Below, one piece after another: positions 9,201-17,691 of a stretch of DNA of 64,000 nucleotides (the stretch's first letter is position 1; every line of letters starts with the position of its first letter). The translations under genes were made by a program, and so were the position numbers. The stretch is from Candidatus Coprovivens excrementavium (GTDB taxonomy: Bacteria > Bacillota_I > Bacilli_A > RF39 > UBA660), in assembly GCA_944363975.1 (NCBI GenBank), contig CALVVU010000003.1, forward strand, positions 62,001 through 126,000, read 5' to 3'. Below the pieces are notes generated by a model. It did no database searches, was not told the origin of the DNA, and saw only the letters and a list, made by a program, of their open reading frames with translations.

Positions 9201-11815
9201 CATTCGGTAATTTTGTTGGTGAAAATGCAGTAGCTGCTGGTACATATTTCTCAACAACAAATTCTGATTTATTTATTAGTGGTTCAAGAACCTGCTATAC
9301 AACTTATATTGACTATGATAAATATATGAGAGATTTGGTTGAACAATCTGAAAATGCTATAAATGCGTATAATATATATTCTGAAGCGTCACATAGTTAT
9401 ACGGATGTTGATAAACAAACTGAAGCTGATGTGGATGTTAGCGAAGCTCATATGTATTGTGTTGCTATTCCTGATGCTGGTGATGATGAGTTCGTAGGCC
9501 CTAATGAAGCTAATGGTAAAGGTCAATATAAGGTGACAGGTGGAACTCCTGAAGATACTGATGAAGATGGTAATCCTGATTCTTGTCCGTCTCCTTGGGA
9601 TGGAATCGATCCAGATAATTCGAGTCAATGTTATAGAATTGAGGAAAGATGTAGCGAATACGGATACTATTTTAACTATTCTATAGAAAATCAAAAAGAA
9701 GCTGAAAGTGATGGTAATTATGAATATTTTACTCATCAAAGTGGAGATGGTGGAACTTCTAATGATGTAACACCTAAAGATGAAGGGTACTTCGAGGGAG
9801 GACAAAGCATTACTTGTGAGCCTTCTCCTGCGACTGAAGCTGGTGGAAAAGCTACTATATCATGTAAAAATAGTGGTTATTCAACAACTAATCCAGGTCC
9901 AACTGTAGAAAAAACTTATACATCTGCTATTTGTAATGGTACTGCATCTAAAAATTCTGATTTTTGTAGTACTGAAGGTTCTTTCAATACAGAAGAAGCT
10001 TTTGAAGAGTTACAAACTGTTGTTCAAGAAAAAGCTGAAAATGTTATGAAAGTTTATGGAGCTATGGCATCTGAGGCTGTTAACTTAATCCATAGTTATT
10101 CACAACATATGTATAATTGTCAACATTTTGAATTGTATAATACATCTGATGATGACAAAGTAGATGCTAATGGTGTTGAATATAAAAATAATGAAATTTC
10201 AAAAGGATCATATTTAGATCATGCTAATGTATCTTATGTTAAGATTGATACACAATTTAATCCTCATGTTACTTATGAATATGATGAACCTGAATTTATG
10301 ACAATATTAGGCCCTGATAATATTCTAGTTGAATATACTAAGAAAAATGATGAAGTATGGGGTGGAACTTATGCTTCAGCTACTGATGAGTCTAAAGATT
10401 CACAAGTAAATGCTTATCATAGTAGAAACAATTCGATTCCTGTTGATTCTTCAGAAGTTCAGCTATCAAGAAATGATATATCTACTTATTATTACAATCC
10501 TTCTGGTAAATTTACGGGTGATGATGTTAATACTTATGGTGGTGATAGTGGTAGTGAGACTGCAACAACAGGATCTAAGAATTTAGTATTCTGTAATATT
10601 GGTTCTGATACAGAAACATATTCTCCATCTTATACACAAACTGATTGGACTGATGGTGGTTGTTATCAATTACCGATTGAATATGTAGAAGCTCACTACA
10701 TTAAATCTTCTATTGCTAATAGTAGTTTCTATAAGAATAAAGGTTATTGGTATTTGAATGCTAGTGACTTGAAAGAACATGGTGATAATGTTGAAGATGC
10801 TTTAAATAAAGCTAATAAACGTGATGGCGTTAATTATAATGTAAATGAAGAAATTCAAAATAATAGATGGTATCCTTATGGTACTGATAATAGAGAAGAA
10901 GGAGTTAATATATTCCCTGTATCATTAGATACACCAAGAAATTTATATTTATATTCTTATGAATTTGGTGATATCGGTAGTTATATGGATGGTAAGTTAG
11001 GTCGACTAATGGGCGATGAAGATTCATTAATTTCACTTAATACTCGTACATGTTTCTATGAAGTTTATGAAGAATTATGTCTATGTTGTGGTTCAACAAT
11101 AAACTCTTATGTTGAAAATTATGATACTGTTAATGATTATATTCAAACACATCCTGATATTACTTATACACCTTCTGATTCAAATTCAATGAATATTAAT
11201 GAGAATGGTGTTATATCATTTGCAACAAGTTCTGTTAACTTAGGTGATTTGAATTCTGATTCTGAACGTATGTTAGGCAATAACTGGGGTGATTCACTAT
11301 TCTTATATAGTGGAAATCTATATGAGACTTCAAAAGGTGGTGAATTGCTTACAGCTATTCAGTCTCAGGGTGAGAATGTATATTCTGAAACTCCTGAATA
11401 TTCTTACTATTTGACACCATCAACTATTTCTGCTATTCGAGATTACAATGATCAATATGGTTATGAAGTTAATTACAATAATTTAAGAGTTTATGGTAGT
11501 TATGCAATACGTTCGTTATGTGATAACGATAGTACAAGTGATGACTGTTGGGAAGTTAATAGTAGAAATGATGATGGAAATGAATATATTAGTTTCCAAC
11601 ATTATGGAAGTTCATTCTTAGAAGATTATATGCCTGAACTTGGAGCTGCCTATGCTGGTACGTTAACAGAAAATGATATAAATGGTTCATGTTTTGTTAC
11701 AGCAGGTGAAGCAAATGATTATGAAAAGATTAAAGAAAAAGTAAATAGTGGTTGCCGTTGGGTTGACTATGTACAAGAAACTGATGGTAAATTCTTCAGG
11801 TTAGCATTTAAATAG
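6248..11815 (+). CDS. Giant secreted Cys-rich protein (1855 residues)
   Basis: The largest gene in the window. A signal peptide is clear (MKKRVVLLLSFFSFFMF, then ending near INA); there is no C-terminal anchor or sortase signal. I count roughly 45 Cys, very unusual for a secreted Firmicute protein, with clusters such as ELCLCCGST near residue 1609. The segment from about 548 (YAFCLDPGRR, then RIAFHIALRS) is faintly like a thioester domain of Gram-positive adhesins, without a clear Gln. Ser/Thr/Asn/Asp-rich regions suggest stacked beta domains. Two starts are possible: 6248 (ATGA overlap) and 6266 (GGTGGTG just upstream). Its place in the pilus/secretion operon suggests a tip adhesin or surface structure, which is an inference. 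Confidence 0.8.
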   Translation: MIGGVNMNMKKRVVLLLSFFSFFMFMSEINAQEVTADISIGETRSNDQFNFTSCSASKNGYLTTTITSSGGLKIGTSNTANPGTSDSVTCQYTEKSNIGAPETGEITFKLNIIGKREVRINLGMTSSSYEPSKDIAKEFLPSGSTITGYEVDPNGAEFINVGNCSGTTCNVSISQEAQNIAADGSSLSSIMYITYKIPGSNAEVKINAYLIINAVSGARAYAGGSGVCDFNSSDWRYRTWTDAGGSVYKFYQSYSDSATLPNCDSSKSKIPIEFKGWRETSDNDHVMAIGECSGALPAGSSVEDGKNYSACYERTPYVQISPATGNVDMTTGWTALKGNSGYYYASDSATTVTLPELKFVGIHENDELDYWYNSANPSEHKQSGDTVELDGSIWIAVVKTTISEGWKDLYKTVKVDQTVALVVDGITGCSSSSSKVNVNFIGGECQVSGVEATGDGEYADVITTVNGEEVIYKFNVEKVDASNVIIDDTIKTNLGTNSEVTNKESWYQEMCPSFTIEGHGSFTDYTSDGSIRGTVYNVSEACGQSGNQGYYAFCLDPGRRSPTNTSYIRTPDIDPSNPNDPMVKLVNVFISKYNNFSMLNSLTDSTRIAFHIALRSVGIASGVTSALDSTDKVYYNAYRWYEQIADVIKTGDANAVASHVAGLGLVSDVSSKLTDLLTDYLNADEVEVEKFERTVTSTETVSYGDAGYKITYKGLIIAPSSVTSVDSLTNDACPSIGLTSCTAELSENTDEATLLQYNGRKVYNYTITIIAEDAGAVNPPDNDEEKKDTAFKVNYTGRYASADVAIAAPAVGDSLQRMFVFNVEQSDVLVYFSVVPTSCEMPSLDYKAHCNAEGCDSEFNADLFMAAGCCRLVTDEVNYKYIIDNYCSGDGCTVSTMSSVCGLNSDNLGSAELYEIREGAKWENGGYVDQIGTCVVNVTQDYSVENLENFQKKDSAGNTLNVSSYSNNRYCQVSCGEDWKISLESFGNFVGENAVAAGTYFSTTNSDLFISGSRTCYTTYIDYDKYMRDLVEQSENAINAYNIYSEASHSYTDVDKQTEADVDVSEAHMYCVAIPDAGDDEFVGPNEANGKGQYKVTGGTPEDTDEDGNPDSCPSPWDGIDPDNSSQCYRIEERCSEYGYYFNYSIENQKEAESDGNYEYFTHQSGDGGTSNDVTPKDEGYFEGGQSITCEPSPATEAGGKATISCKNSGYSTTNPGPTVEKTYTSAICNGTASKNSDFCSTEGSFNTEEAFEELQTVVQEKAENVMKVYGAMASEAVNLIHSYSQHMYNCQHFELYNTSDDDKVDANGVEYKNNEISKGSYLDHANVSYVKIDTQFNPHVTYEYDEPEFMTILGPDNILVEYTKKNDEVWGGTYASATDESKDSQVNAYHSRNNSIPVDSSEVQLSRNDISTYYYNPSGKFTGDDVNTYGGDSGSETATTGSKNLVFCNIGSDTETYSPSYTQTDWTDGGCYQLPIEYVEAHYIKSSIANSSFYKNKGYWYLNASDLKEHGDNVEDALNKANKRDGVNYNVNEEIQNNRWYPYGTDNREEGVNIFPVSLDTPRNLYLYSYEFGDIGSYMDGKLGRLMGDEDSLISLNTRTCFYEVYEELCLCCGSTINSYVENYDTVNDYIQTHPDITYTPSDSNSMNINENGVISFATSSVNLGDLNSDSERMLGNNWGDSLFLYSGNLYETSKGGELLTAIQSQGENVYSETPEYSYYLTPSTISAIRDYNDQYGYEVNYNNLRVYGSYAIRSLCDNDSTSDDCWEVNSRNDDGNEYISFQHYGSSFLEDYMPELGAAYAGTLTENDINGSCFVTAGEANDYEKIKEKVNSGCRWVDYVQETDGKFFRLAFK

Positions 11816-11831
11816 GAGGGAGTGAAATTAT

Positions 11832-12344
11832 ATGAAAGAGTCCTATTGGGGTTATTGGTTAGTATTACTTGGTATATTTATAGTTGTTGTTATGATGCTT
11901 GCTAATGATGCAACGACTACTAATACACAAGATTACTATCAATTAAAAGAAGTTGCTAATAGTGCAATATATGATTCAATCGATTATTCTTATTATTCTC
12001 AAACTAGACAGATAAGAATCTTAAAGGAAGTTTTCGTTGAAAACTTCCTTAGGAGATTCGCTGAAACTGTTTCAGCCACTGATACATATGATGTTAAGTT
12101 TTATGATTTATATGAATCACCTCCTAAAGTAAGTGTTAAAATATCAACTTCAACTGCAGGTTTCATAGTTGGTAGAGATACGGCTAATGAAGATGGTACT
12201 GATGATGGAGTTACTAGTTTAGATGTAGTTAATTCAATAGATTTAATTGTTGAATTTGATTCGGTAAAAAGAAAATGTGACGAATTAGGAATTAATTGTG
12301 AAGATGAAGAGACTATTGCTGAATATTGTGATTATTATGGGTAA
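11832..12344 (+). CDS. Pseudopilin-like protein with N-terminal helix
   Basis: A 170-residue protein with a very short N-terminus (MKESYWGYW), one hydrophobic helix (about 8-25) and an extracytoplasmic domain. The layout resembles the small pilin-like proteins at 16590-18267, which begin MKEA or MKN, and TadE-type pseudopilins. Two Cys are close together near the C-terminus. GGAGGGAGTG precedes the ATG. The pilin label rests on layout and operon position, not on a recognised domain. Confidence 0.65.
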   Translation: MKESYWGYWLVLLGIFIVVVMMLANDATTTNTQDYYQLKEVANSAIYDSIDYSYYSQTRQIRILKEVFVENFLRRFAETVSATDTYDVKFYDLYESPPKVSVKISTSTAGFIVGRDTANEDGTDDGVTSLDVVNSIDLIVEFDSVKRKCDELGINCEDEETIAEYCDYYG

Positions 12345-12368
12345 TAGATAGCGAAAGGAAGGAATAGA

Positions 12369-13175
12369 ATGGGAAATTTACTTGTGCCTTTTAAAAAGTT
12401 TTTAAGTAATAAGAATACAATTACTATATTAGGTGTATTAGTAGGTGTAATTGTTTTATATGCTGGTTATAATTGGCGTGTACAAAGATCTATTCAACCA
12501 GTACAGGTTCCTTATGCTACTTCAACACTTATTTCTGGAACAAAGATAACAGAAGAAAATATAGGATATACTAGTGTACCTAAAGATATGATAAGTGGTA
12601 TGACGAATCTAGTTACAGATATTAATAGAATAAGAGATATGTTGGTTGCTTATGATAGTAAGATTCCAACTAATGGTTTCTTCTTTTCTGAAACTTTAAT
12701 TTCTGAAGAAGAAATGCCTGATTCTGTATTTTCTAAAATTCAAGACGGAGAAACTGTATATCGTTTAGAGGTTGATTATGATTCGACTTATGCTAATTCA
12801 ATATTTCCAGGTAATAAAATAGATTTATATATGTCAACAAATGTTGAAGACGATGAAGGTAAATTGGTGTTTGGTAGATTAATTGCTTCAATTGAAGTTT
12901 TGGCTGTAAAAGATGCTGATGGTAAGAATGTATTTGCTGATAAGGATAATCCTACTGAACCTAAATATTTGATGTTTGCTGTTCCTGAATATTTATTCTT
13001 GTTATTAAGCAAAGCTGAAAAACTTGGTATTGAGATTCAACCAGTAGTTAGAAATGAATCTTATTCAGCTAATCCACAAGCAACTGAATTGGCTAGTGAT
13101 GAATTACAAGCTTTGATAATTAATCAAACTCATATTCTTACAAATGAGTGTACAGATTTAACTGTTTGTGGTTAG
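12369..13175 (+). CDS. cpaB: CpaB/RcpC-like pilus assembly protein (SAF domain)
   Basis: A 268-residue protein with an N-terminal membrane helix (about 17-35), a SAF domain (VPYATSTLISGTKITEENI) and an RcpC/CpaB region (FPGNKIDLYMS, then LIASIEVLAVKD). In Tad systems this protein sits outside the membrane and supports Flp pilus assembly; in Gram-positives it has no outer-membrane secretin to serve. It is directly followed by the CpaF ATPase, as in Tad operons. AAAGGAAGG precedes the ATG. Confidence 0.82.
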   Translation: MGNLLVPFKKFLSNKNTITILGVLVGVIVLYAGYNWRVQRSIQPVQVPYATSTLISGTKITEENIGYTSVPKDMISGMTNLVTDINRIRDMLVAYDSKIPTNGFFFSETLISEEEMPDSVFSKIQDGETVYRLEVDYDSTYANSIFPGNKIDLYMSTNVEDDEGKLVFGRLIASIEVLAVKDADGKNVFADKDNPTEPKYLMFAVPEYLFLLLSKAEKLGIEIQPVVRNESYSANPQATELASDELQALIINQTHILTNECTDLTVCG

Positions 13176-13211
13176 TTAGAAGAGTATTTAAGAGTAAAAG
13201 AGGGTGATTTT

Positions 13212-14780
13212 ATGGATGAAAAAAATGTTTTCTCCCAAATGGATTTTGGCCCCTTATCTGAATTCTTAGAAGATGATGATGTTACCGATATTTCTTATAG
13301 TAACGGTGGACAAGTGTGGTTAAAAACATTATCAAAGGGTGTTTATCAAGTTGAAAGACCTGATATTAATAATCCGTTTATGGAAAAATTAGCTTTTCAA
13401 TGTGCTAATGTAATGGGTAGAACTTTTAATATGGCTCATCCATTTCTTGACTCTGAAAGTGCTGAATTACGTATGAACTTTGTTCACGATTCCATTGCTA
13501 CTAATGGAATCGCTTGTTTAATACGTAAAACACCTGCAAAAATTCGTTTAAATAAAGAAAAATTAATTAATGAACAATATATTACTGATCAAATGCATGA
13601 TTTCTTAATTAAATGTGTTTGGGGACATTGTAATATTATGGTTGCTGGAGAAACTGGTTCTGGTAAAACAGAGCTTGTTAAATATCTTGCTTCTAATACT
13701 AAAGAGGATGAAAAAATTATTTCGATTGAAGATACTTTGGAACTTCACTTAGATAAGATTTTCCCACATCGTGATATAGTTTCAATGAAAACTAATAATA
13801 TTGCTTCATATACAGAAGCGTTAGTTGCTTGCATGCGTCAGAATCCAATTTGGATATTGCTTGCCGAGGTTCGTTCTGCTGAAGCTGTTATGGCAGTTCG
13901 TAACTCTATTTCTTCTGGTCACCATATTATTTCAACTATCCACGCAGATAAAGCTTCAAGTATTCCGATGCGTATGTACGCTTTGCTTGAAGGTAGTCAG
14001 GATATTGAACAGTATTTGTCTTCAATTCATAGATATATTCAAATTGGTATCTATGTTAAAGGTTATTATTCACAAGCATTAGGTAGATTTCAACGTGAAA
14101 TTATGGAAATTTGTGAGTTTTATGTTGATGATGATACTAATAAACCTAAATCTAATGTGTTGTATTCTAAAACTTTAGATGGACGTGTTACTTTACATAA
14201 TCCTACAAAGAAGTTAATAGATTATTTGGCTATTGGTAATATTTATTTTGAGTCTGACGATATATTTGGTTTAGGTGAAGCTGATTATAAAGAAGATTTA
14301 TCTAATTTGCGTGATTCTTCAAAAGATAATCTTGCAACTAAAGAAACTAATTCAAAATTATTAAATCATGCTTTGAATCAAAATGATAGTAGTGATGAAA
14401 CTAGTACAACATCTACTCAAAATACGGGTTCTGCTAGTAATGTTACTAGTAATCAGGGTGTTAATCCTAGTGGTGGAGTTGCACCAAGTGTACAGAGTAC
14501 TGTTAGTAATGTTCAAAATACTAATATGTCTACTCAACAAAACAATGTTGTTCAGCCTGTTTCACAGGTTCAACAACCTGTTCAACAACCTGTTCAGCAG
14601 GTTCAACAACCGATTAGTCCATTTCCTCAAGTTGGAGGTAATAATGTGAATCAAGGAGTTGTTCAACAGCAAAGTCAAATTAATGCTTTTCCATCAGTTG
14701 GAGTTCCTAATATGGCACAAGTCCAACAACCAAATGTTGTTCAACCACAACAAGTTGTGGCAACAAATGATGTATTATAA
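13212..14780 (+). CDS. cpaF: CpaF/TadA-family secretion ATPase with disordered tail
   Basis: A 522-residue cytoplasmic hexameric motor ATPase of the VirB11/PilT/CpaF superfamily. Walker A GETGSGKT is at 146-153, Walker B ILLAEVRSAEA follows the MRQNP segment, and the His box (STIHAD) is present. The N-terminal CpaF domain begins the protein. After about residue 395 comes a long Asn/Gln/Pro/Val-rich tail with QQPV repeats, not usual in CpaF and probably disordered. In Tad systems it powers pilin polymerisation. Here it may also replace the VirB11 motor absent from most Gram-positive T4SS, which is an inference. Confidence 0.93.
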   Translation: MDEKNVFSQMDFGPLSEFLEDDDVTDISYSNGGQVWLKTLSKGVYQVERPDINNPFMEKLAFQCANVMGRTFNMAHPFLDSESAELRMNFVHDSIATNGIACLIRKTPAKIRLNKEKLINEQYITDQMHDFLIKCVWGHCNIMVAGETGSGKTELVKYLASNTKEDEKIISIEDTLELHLDKIFPHRDIVSMKTNNIASYTEALVACMRQNPIWILLAEVRSAEAVMAVRNSISSGHHIISTIHADKASSIPMRMYALLEGSQDIEQYLSSIHRYIQIGIYVKGYYSQALGRFQREIMEICEFYVDDDTNKPKSNVLYSKTLDGRVTLHNPTKKLIDYLAIGNIYFESDDIFGLGEADYKEDLSNLRDSSKDNLATKETNSKLLNHALNQNDSSDETSTTSTQNTGSASNVTSNQGVNPSGGVAPSVQSTVSNVQNTNMSTQQNNVVQPVSQVQQPVQQPVQQVQQPISPFPQVGGNNVNQGVVQQQSQINAFPSVGVPNMAQVQQPNVVQPQQVVATNDVL

Positions 14781-14795
14781 GAAGAAGGTGACTAT

Positions 14796-15689
14796 ATGGA
14801 GTTAGTAATTTTATTAGCTATTGCAATTTTTGTGTTGGCTTATCGTTATAATACTGGTGATAATGTATATAAATTTTTTGCTGATACTGTATCTGGAATT
14901 TATAATACATATGCCCCTTATAGTTACAGAGAAGTTAAAGAGAAAACAAAAGAATTGGGGTATGAATATACTCCACGTCAGTATATGACGCAAGTTTTAT
15001 TACTTGGTGGTGCTGCTGGTGTTATATCTTTCTTATATTTTTATAGTGTAATTACAACTATTGTATATGTAGTTATTGCGATTTGTTTTGTTCCATATTT
15101 GAATTACTTGCGTACTAATCGTATATATAGTGAATATATTTTTGAACAAATACAAGTTTATACAACTAATGTTATTATGGAATTTACAACAACACAGAGT
15201 TTTGTTAAAGCTTTAGAAGGTGTTAGAGATTCGGGAATTTTACAAGATCCTGTATTACGTGATGTTAAAAGAATGATTCAGATGGCTTACGAAAATGGTA
15301 CTATCGATCAGTCTATAGAATTTTTTGACACGGCTTATCCTTATTATATGGTTAAGAATATGCACCAATTATTTTTGCAAATTACTAAAGAAGGTGCTAG
15401 AGATTCGGGTGAAGCTTTGGAATTGATGTCTTTAGATATAGATGCTCTTGTTGAAGGTGTTTATCGTGATAGAATGGATCGTCAAACTTTCCATAAGAAG
15501 TTCTTAACATTCGGTGGCGCTTTATTCTTATTAGTATTAGTTATGCAATTATTGTTTGGGCGTACTGAGTATTTGCAAATGTTAGAAAAGTTTTATGTAA
15601 AATTAATTTTACATGCCATAATTATCATTAATTGTTATTTCTTAATAACTGGTGAAAAATTCTACAATGAAGATGTGGGGGTTGAGTAA
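14796..15689 (+). CDS. tadB: TadB-like inner-membrane platform protein
   Basis: A 297-residue membrane protein of the T2SSF/TadB-TadC type: one N-terminal helix, two more near residues 68-105, a cytoplasmic helical domain (about 110-235) and two C-terminal helices. In Tad pili TadB and TadC form the platform that couples the ATPase to pilin insertion. It starts 15 bases after cpaF, with AGAAGGTGAC upstream, and is followed by a second gene of the same fold 2 bases later. Confidence 0.85.
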   Translation: MELVILLAIAIFVLAYRYNTGDNVYKFFADTVSGIYNTYAPYSYREVKEKTKELGYEYTPRQYMTQVLLLGGAAGVISFLYFYSVITTIVYVVIAICFVPYLNYLRTNRIYSEYIFEQIQVYTTNVIMEFTTTQSFVKALEGVRDSGILQDPVLRDVKRMIQMAYENGTIDQSIEFFDTAYPYYMVKNMHQLFLQITKEGARDSGEALELMSLDIDALVEGVYRDRMDRQTFHKKFLTFGGALFLLVLVMQLLFGRTEYLQMLEKFYVKLILHAIIIINCYFLITGEKFYNEDVGVE

Positions 15690-15691
15690 TT

Positions 15692-16480
15692 ATGTATTTT
15701 GAAATATTAGCTATTGGTATAATTGCATTTGTTGTATTAACTGTTAATGGATATATAAAACCTAATAAATTTATTCAAGATAATCAAGATATTTTTCAAA
15801 AATTAAAAGAAGAAGATTATGATTTTTTGGTAAGAGCTAAATATGGCGATGGTCTTGATGCAGATGTTTTATATCAAAAGAGAATTAAGAATGGATTAAT
15901 AGTATCAGTATTATTGATATTTATAATGTTATCTGATTTATCAGCAGTAAAGATTCTCTTATCATTAGTCGGTGGATATTTAGCTTTTAAAGTTGATTAT
16001 TCTAATTTAAAGAAATATTATAAAAGACATTTAGTTTTAATTGATTCAATGTTGCCTTATTATTTAAAAGGACTTGAGATATTAATACAGCACTATACTG
16101 TCCCTGTAGCATTAGGTAAGTCTATCGCTGATGCTCCTGAAATATTTAGAGATGGATTAATTGAGATGATTAATAAAATTAATGCTGGTGATTCGACTGT
16201 TACTCCTTATATGGAATTTGCACAGATGTATCCAGTTCGAGACTCTATGCGTATGATGAGACTTTTATATCGCCTTAGTTTAGGTCGTCAAGAAAGAAAA
16301 CAAGAACAATTGATTACTTTTTCTAAGACAATATCAAATTTACAACAAAAAGCAAGAGAGACAAGGTATAAGGAACGTCTAGATAAGATGGAAAGTAAGA
16401 CAATGAGTATGCTTGTTTGTACTGGTGTTGGTGTTATGATTTTACTTGTTATTCAGATAATTGGTATGATTGGAGGATAA
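15692..16480 (+). CDS. tadC: TadC-like inner-membrane platform protein
   Basis: A 262-residue protein, partner of the preceding TadB-like one: an N-terminal helix, a central pair of helices (about 70-95), a cytoplasmic helical domain with a conserved-looking RMMRLLYRLS segment, and a C-terminal membrane helix (about 238-260). It is the last gene of the first transcription unit of the locus. The stop lies at the base of a strong terminator. Confidence 0.83.
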   Translation: MYFEILAIGIIAFVVLTVNGYIKPNKFIQDNQDIFQKLKEEDYDFLVRAKYGDGLDADVLYQKRIKNGLIVSVLLIFIMLSDLSAVKILLSLVGGYLAFKVDYSNLKKYYKRHLVLIDSMLPYYLKGLEILIQHYTVPVALGKSIADAPEIFRDGLIEMINKINAGDSTVTPYMEFAQMYPVRDSMRMMRLLYRLSLGRQERKQEQLITFSKTISNLQQKARETRYKERLDKMESKTMSMLVCTGVGVMILLVIQIIGMIGG

Positions 16481-16512
16481 GACAGAATGTTGACACTCTG
16501 TCTTATTTTTTT
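16477..16512 (+). terminator. Rho-independent terminator after tadC
   Basis: ATAAGACAGA (16477-16486) pairs with TCTGTCTTAT (16497-16506) around a 10-nt loop, followed by a run of T. Confidence 0.92.
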
Positions 16513-16521
16513 ACTTTTTTC

Positions 16522-16550
16522 TTGAAAATAACGTATGGTTGTTTTATAAT
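16522..16550 (+). promoter_or_regulatory. Strong sigma-70-type promoter of the pilin operon
   Basis: TTGAAA (16522-16527), a 17-base spacer, TATAAT (16545-16550). It gives the small pilin-like genes a transcript separate from the motor and platform genes, as expected if pilins are needed in excess. Confidence 0.8.
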
Positions 16551-16589
16551 TAGATTATAGTAATGATAATAAGAAAGGATGATAGATAA

Positions 16590-16865
16590 ATGAAAGAGGC
16601 TACTGGAGAATTAAATATGACAGTTATTACCGTTGTTGCTATTGCTGCAGTTGGTTTATTATTTACTGTGTTTGTTTGGCCAAATATTCAAGCAAACTTA
16701 ACATTGAGTCAAGCTTGCAGTAGTGTTGATATTAATGGTAATTATGATTCAGTTGCAGCTGGTGTTGCAGCAGATGCAACAGCAGATGGTGCTGTTCAAT
16801 GTGTTAATTATCAATGTACTGCAACATATAATGGTAAAAGTTATAATAAGAATTGTAATGCTTAG
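16590..16865 (+). CDS. Major pilin-like protein
   Basis: A 91-residue protein: a 10-residue leader (MKEATGELNM), one hydrophobic helix (about 11-30), then a small extracytoplasmic domain rich in Ala with four Cys (one before and three in the C-terminal third). First gene after a near-consensus promoter, with an AAAGGATG ribosome site, so it is probably the most abundant subunit. A class III prepilin peptidase could cut after Gly6, but no such peptidase is in the window. The pilin role is inferred from size, topology and context. Confidence 0.75.
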   Translation: MKEATGELNMTVITVVAIAAVGLLFTVFVWPNIQANLTLSQACSSVDINGNYDSVAAGVAADATADGAVQCVNYQCTATYNGKSYNKNCNA

Positions 16866-16899
16866 ATTCTGAAAAGCACAAGAAAAAAGGTGGTAGATT

Positions 16900-17133
16900 A
16901 TGAAGGAAGCTATTGGAGAGTTAAATACGACTTTGATTACTTTTTTAGCCGTTGCATTGCTATCGGCTTTTTTCTTTATGATAATATGGCCAATGATTAA
17001 ACAAGGCCTTAGAGAAGATGAAAGCTGTGCAAGTGCAGTTTGTGATATTGGATATAATGCTAATGGGATGGCATATTGTTATAACCCTAATGATGATTCT
17101 AAGGATATCTTTGAATGTCCATATAGAGGGTAG
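16900..17133 (+). CDS. Minor pilin-like protein
   Basis: A 77-residue paralogue of the preceding protein, sharing the start MKEAIGELNTT, one helix (about 11-29) and the Trp-Pro at the helix end (IIWPMI against FVWPNI). The short extracytoplasmic domain has four Cys, likely two disulfides. AAAAAGGTGG precedes the ATG. Same transcript as its neighbours. Confidence 0.75.
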   Translation: MKEAIGELNTTLITFLAVALLSAFFFMIIWPMIKQGLREDESCASAVCDIGYNANGMAYCYNPNDDSKDIFECPYRG

Positions 17134-17141
17134 GTGTTGTA

Positions 17142-17678
17142 ATGAAAGAGGCTATAGGTGGTACGTGGCTTTATGTAGTAGTGCTTGCTTTCATAGCATT
17201 ATTTACATGTTTTGTTAGTGTTTCGACAAATTATTCAAGATGTTTTAAAATTAAAGATGAAATTTTGACAACTATTGAAATCTATCATGGACTTAATGAG
17301 GAAGCTGTTACGAGAATTAACGATTATCTTCAAGGCGTTGGTTATTCATCTGATGGTGAGTGCCCTAACGATGGTTCATGTTGGTATGGTTTTTCGACTT
17401 CTAAGGATAACGGAGTTTCTGGGTATGGCGGAAGAAATAATTATTGTATAGCTAAACATGTTGTAGTAGGAACAAAGACGGCTAGTAATGGTGATACTAT
17501 CGTTAATGGTCCGATTGGACATCCTGAATCTGCTTATTATTCTGTTGCTGTTTTCTTTCAGATGAATTGGCCTATTATTAGACAGATTTTTAATATTCCT
17601 ATATATGGTGAAACATCAATTATATATTTACCTAGAGCAGAATTTGATTCAGTTGAACAAGGAAAATGTAGTGGATAA
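17142..17678 (+). CDS. Pilin-like protein with larger C-terminal domain
   Basis: A 178-residue protein starting MKEAIGGTWLY, one N-terminal helix (about 8-27), then an extracytoplasmic domain. It is paralogous to the next gene: both have a YLQG segment followed by CP(N/D)DG and a WYG motif. Several Cys are in the outer domain. Size and layout suggest a TadE/TadF-like pseudopilin or minor pilin. TAGGTG precedes the ATG; it is 8 bases after the previous stop. Confidence 0.72.
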   Translation: MKEAIGGTWLYVVVLAFIALFTCFVSVSTNYSRCFKIKDEILTTIEIYHGLNEEAVTRINDYLQGVGYSSDGECPNDGSCWYGFSTSKDNGVSGYGGRNNYCIAKHVVVGTKTASNGDTIVNGPIGHPESAYYSVAVFFQMNWPIIRQIFNIPIYGETSIIYLPRAEFDSVEQGKCSG

Positions 17679-17691
17679 AGTGGGTGTTTAG

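Noticed and set aside
9389-9805. Minus-strand frame of 138 codons inside the giant protein gene
   Set aside because: No ribosome site or recognisable domain; the plus strand is clearly coding there.
14560-14620. Short repeats in the cpaF 3' end as a possible CRISPR or tandem DNA array
   Set aside because: They are in-frame codons for QQPV-type repeats, irregular in length and without spacers.
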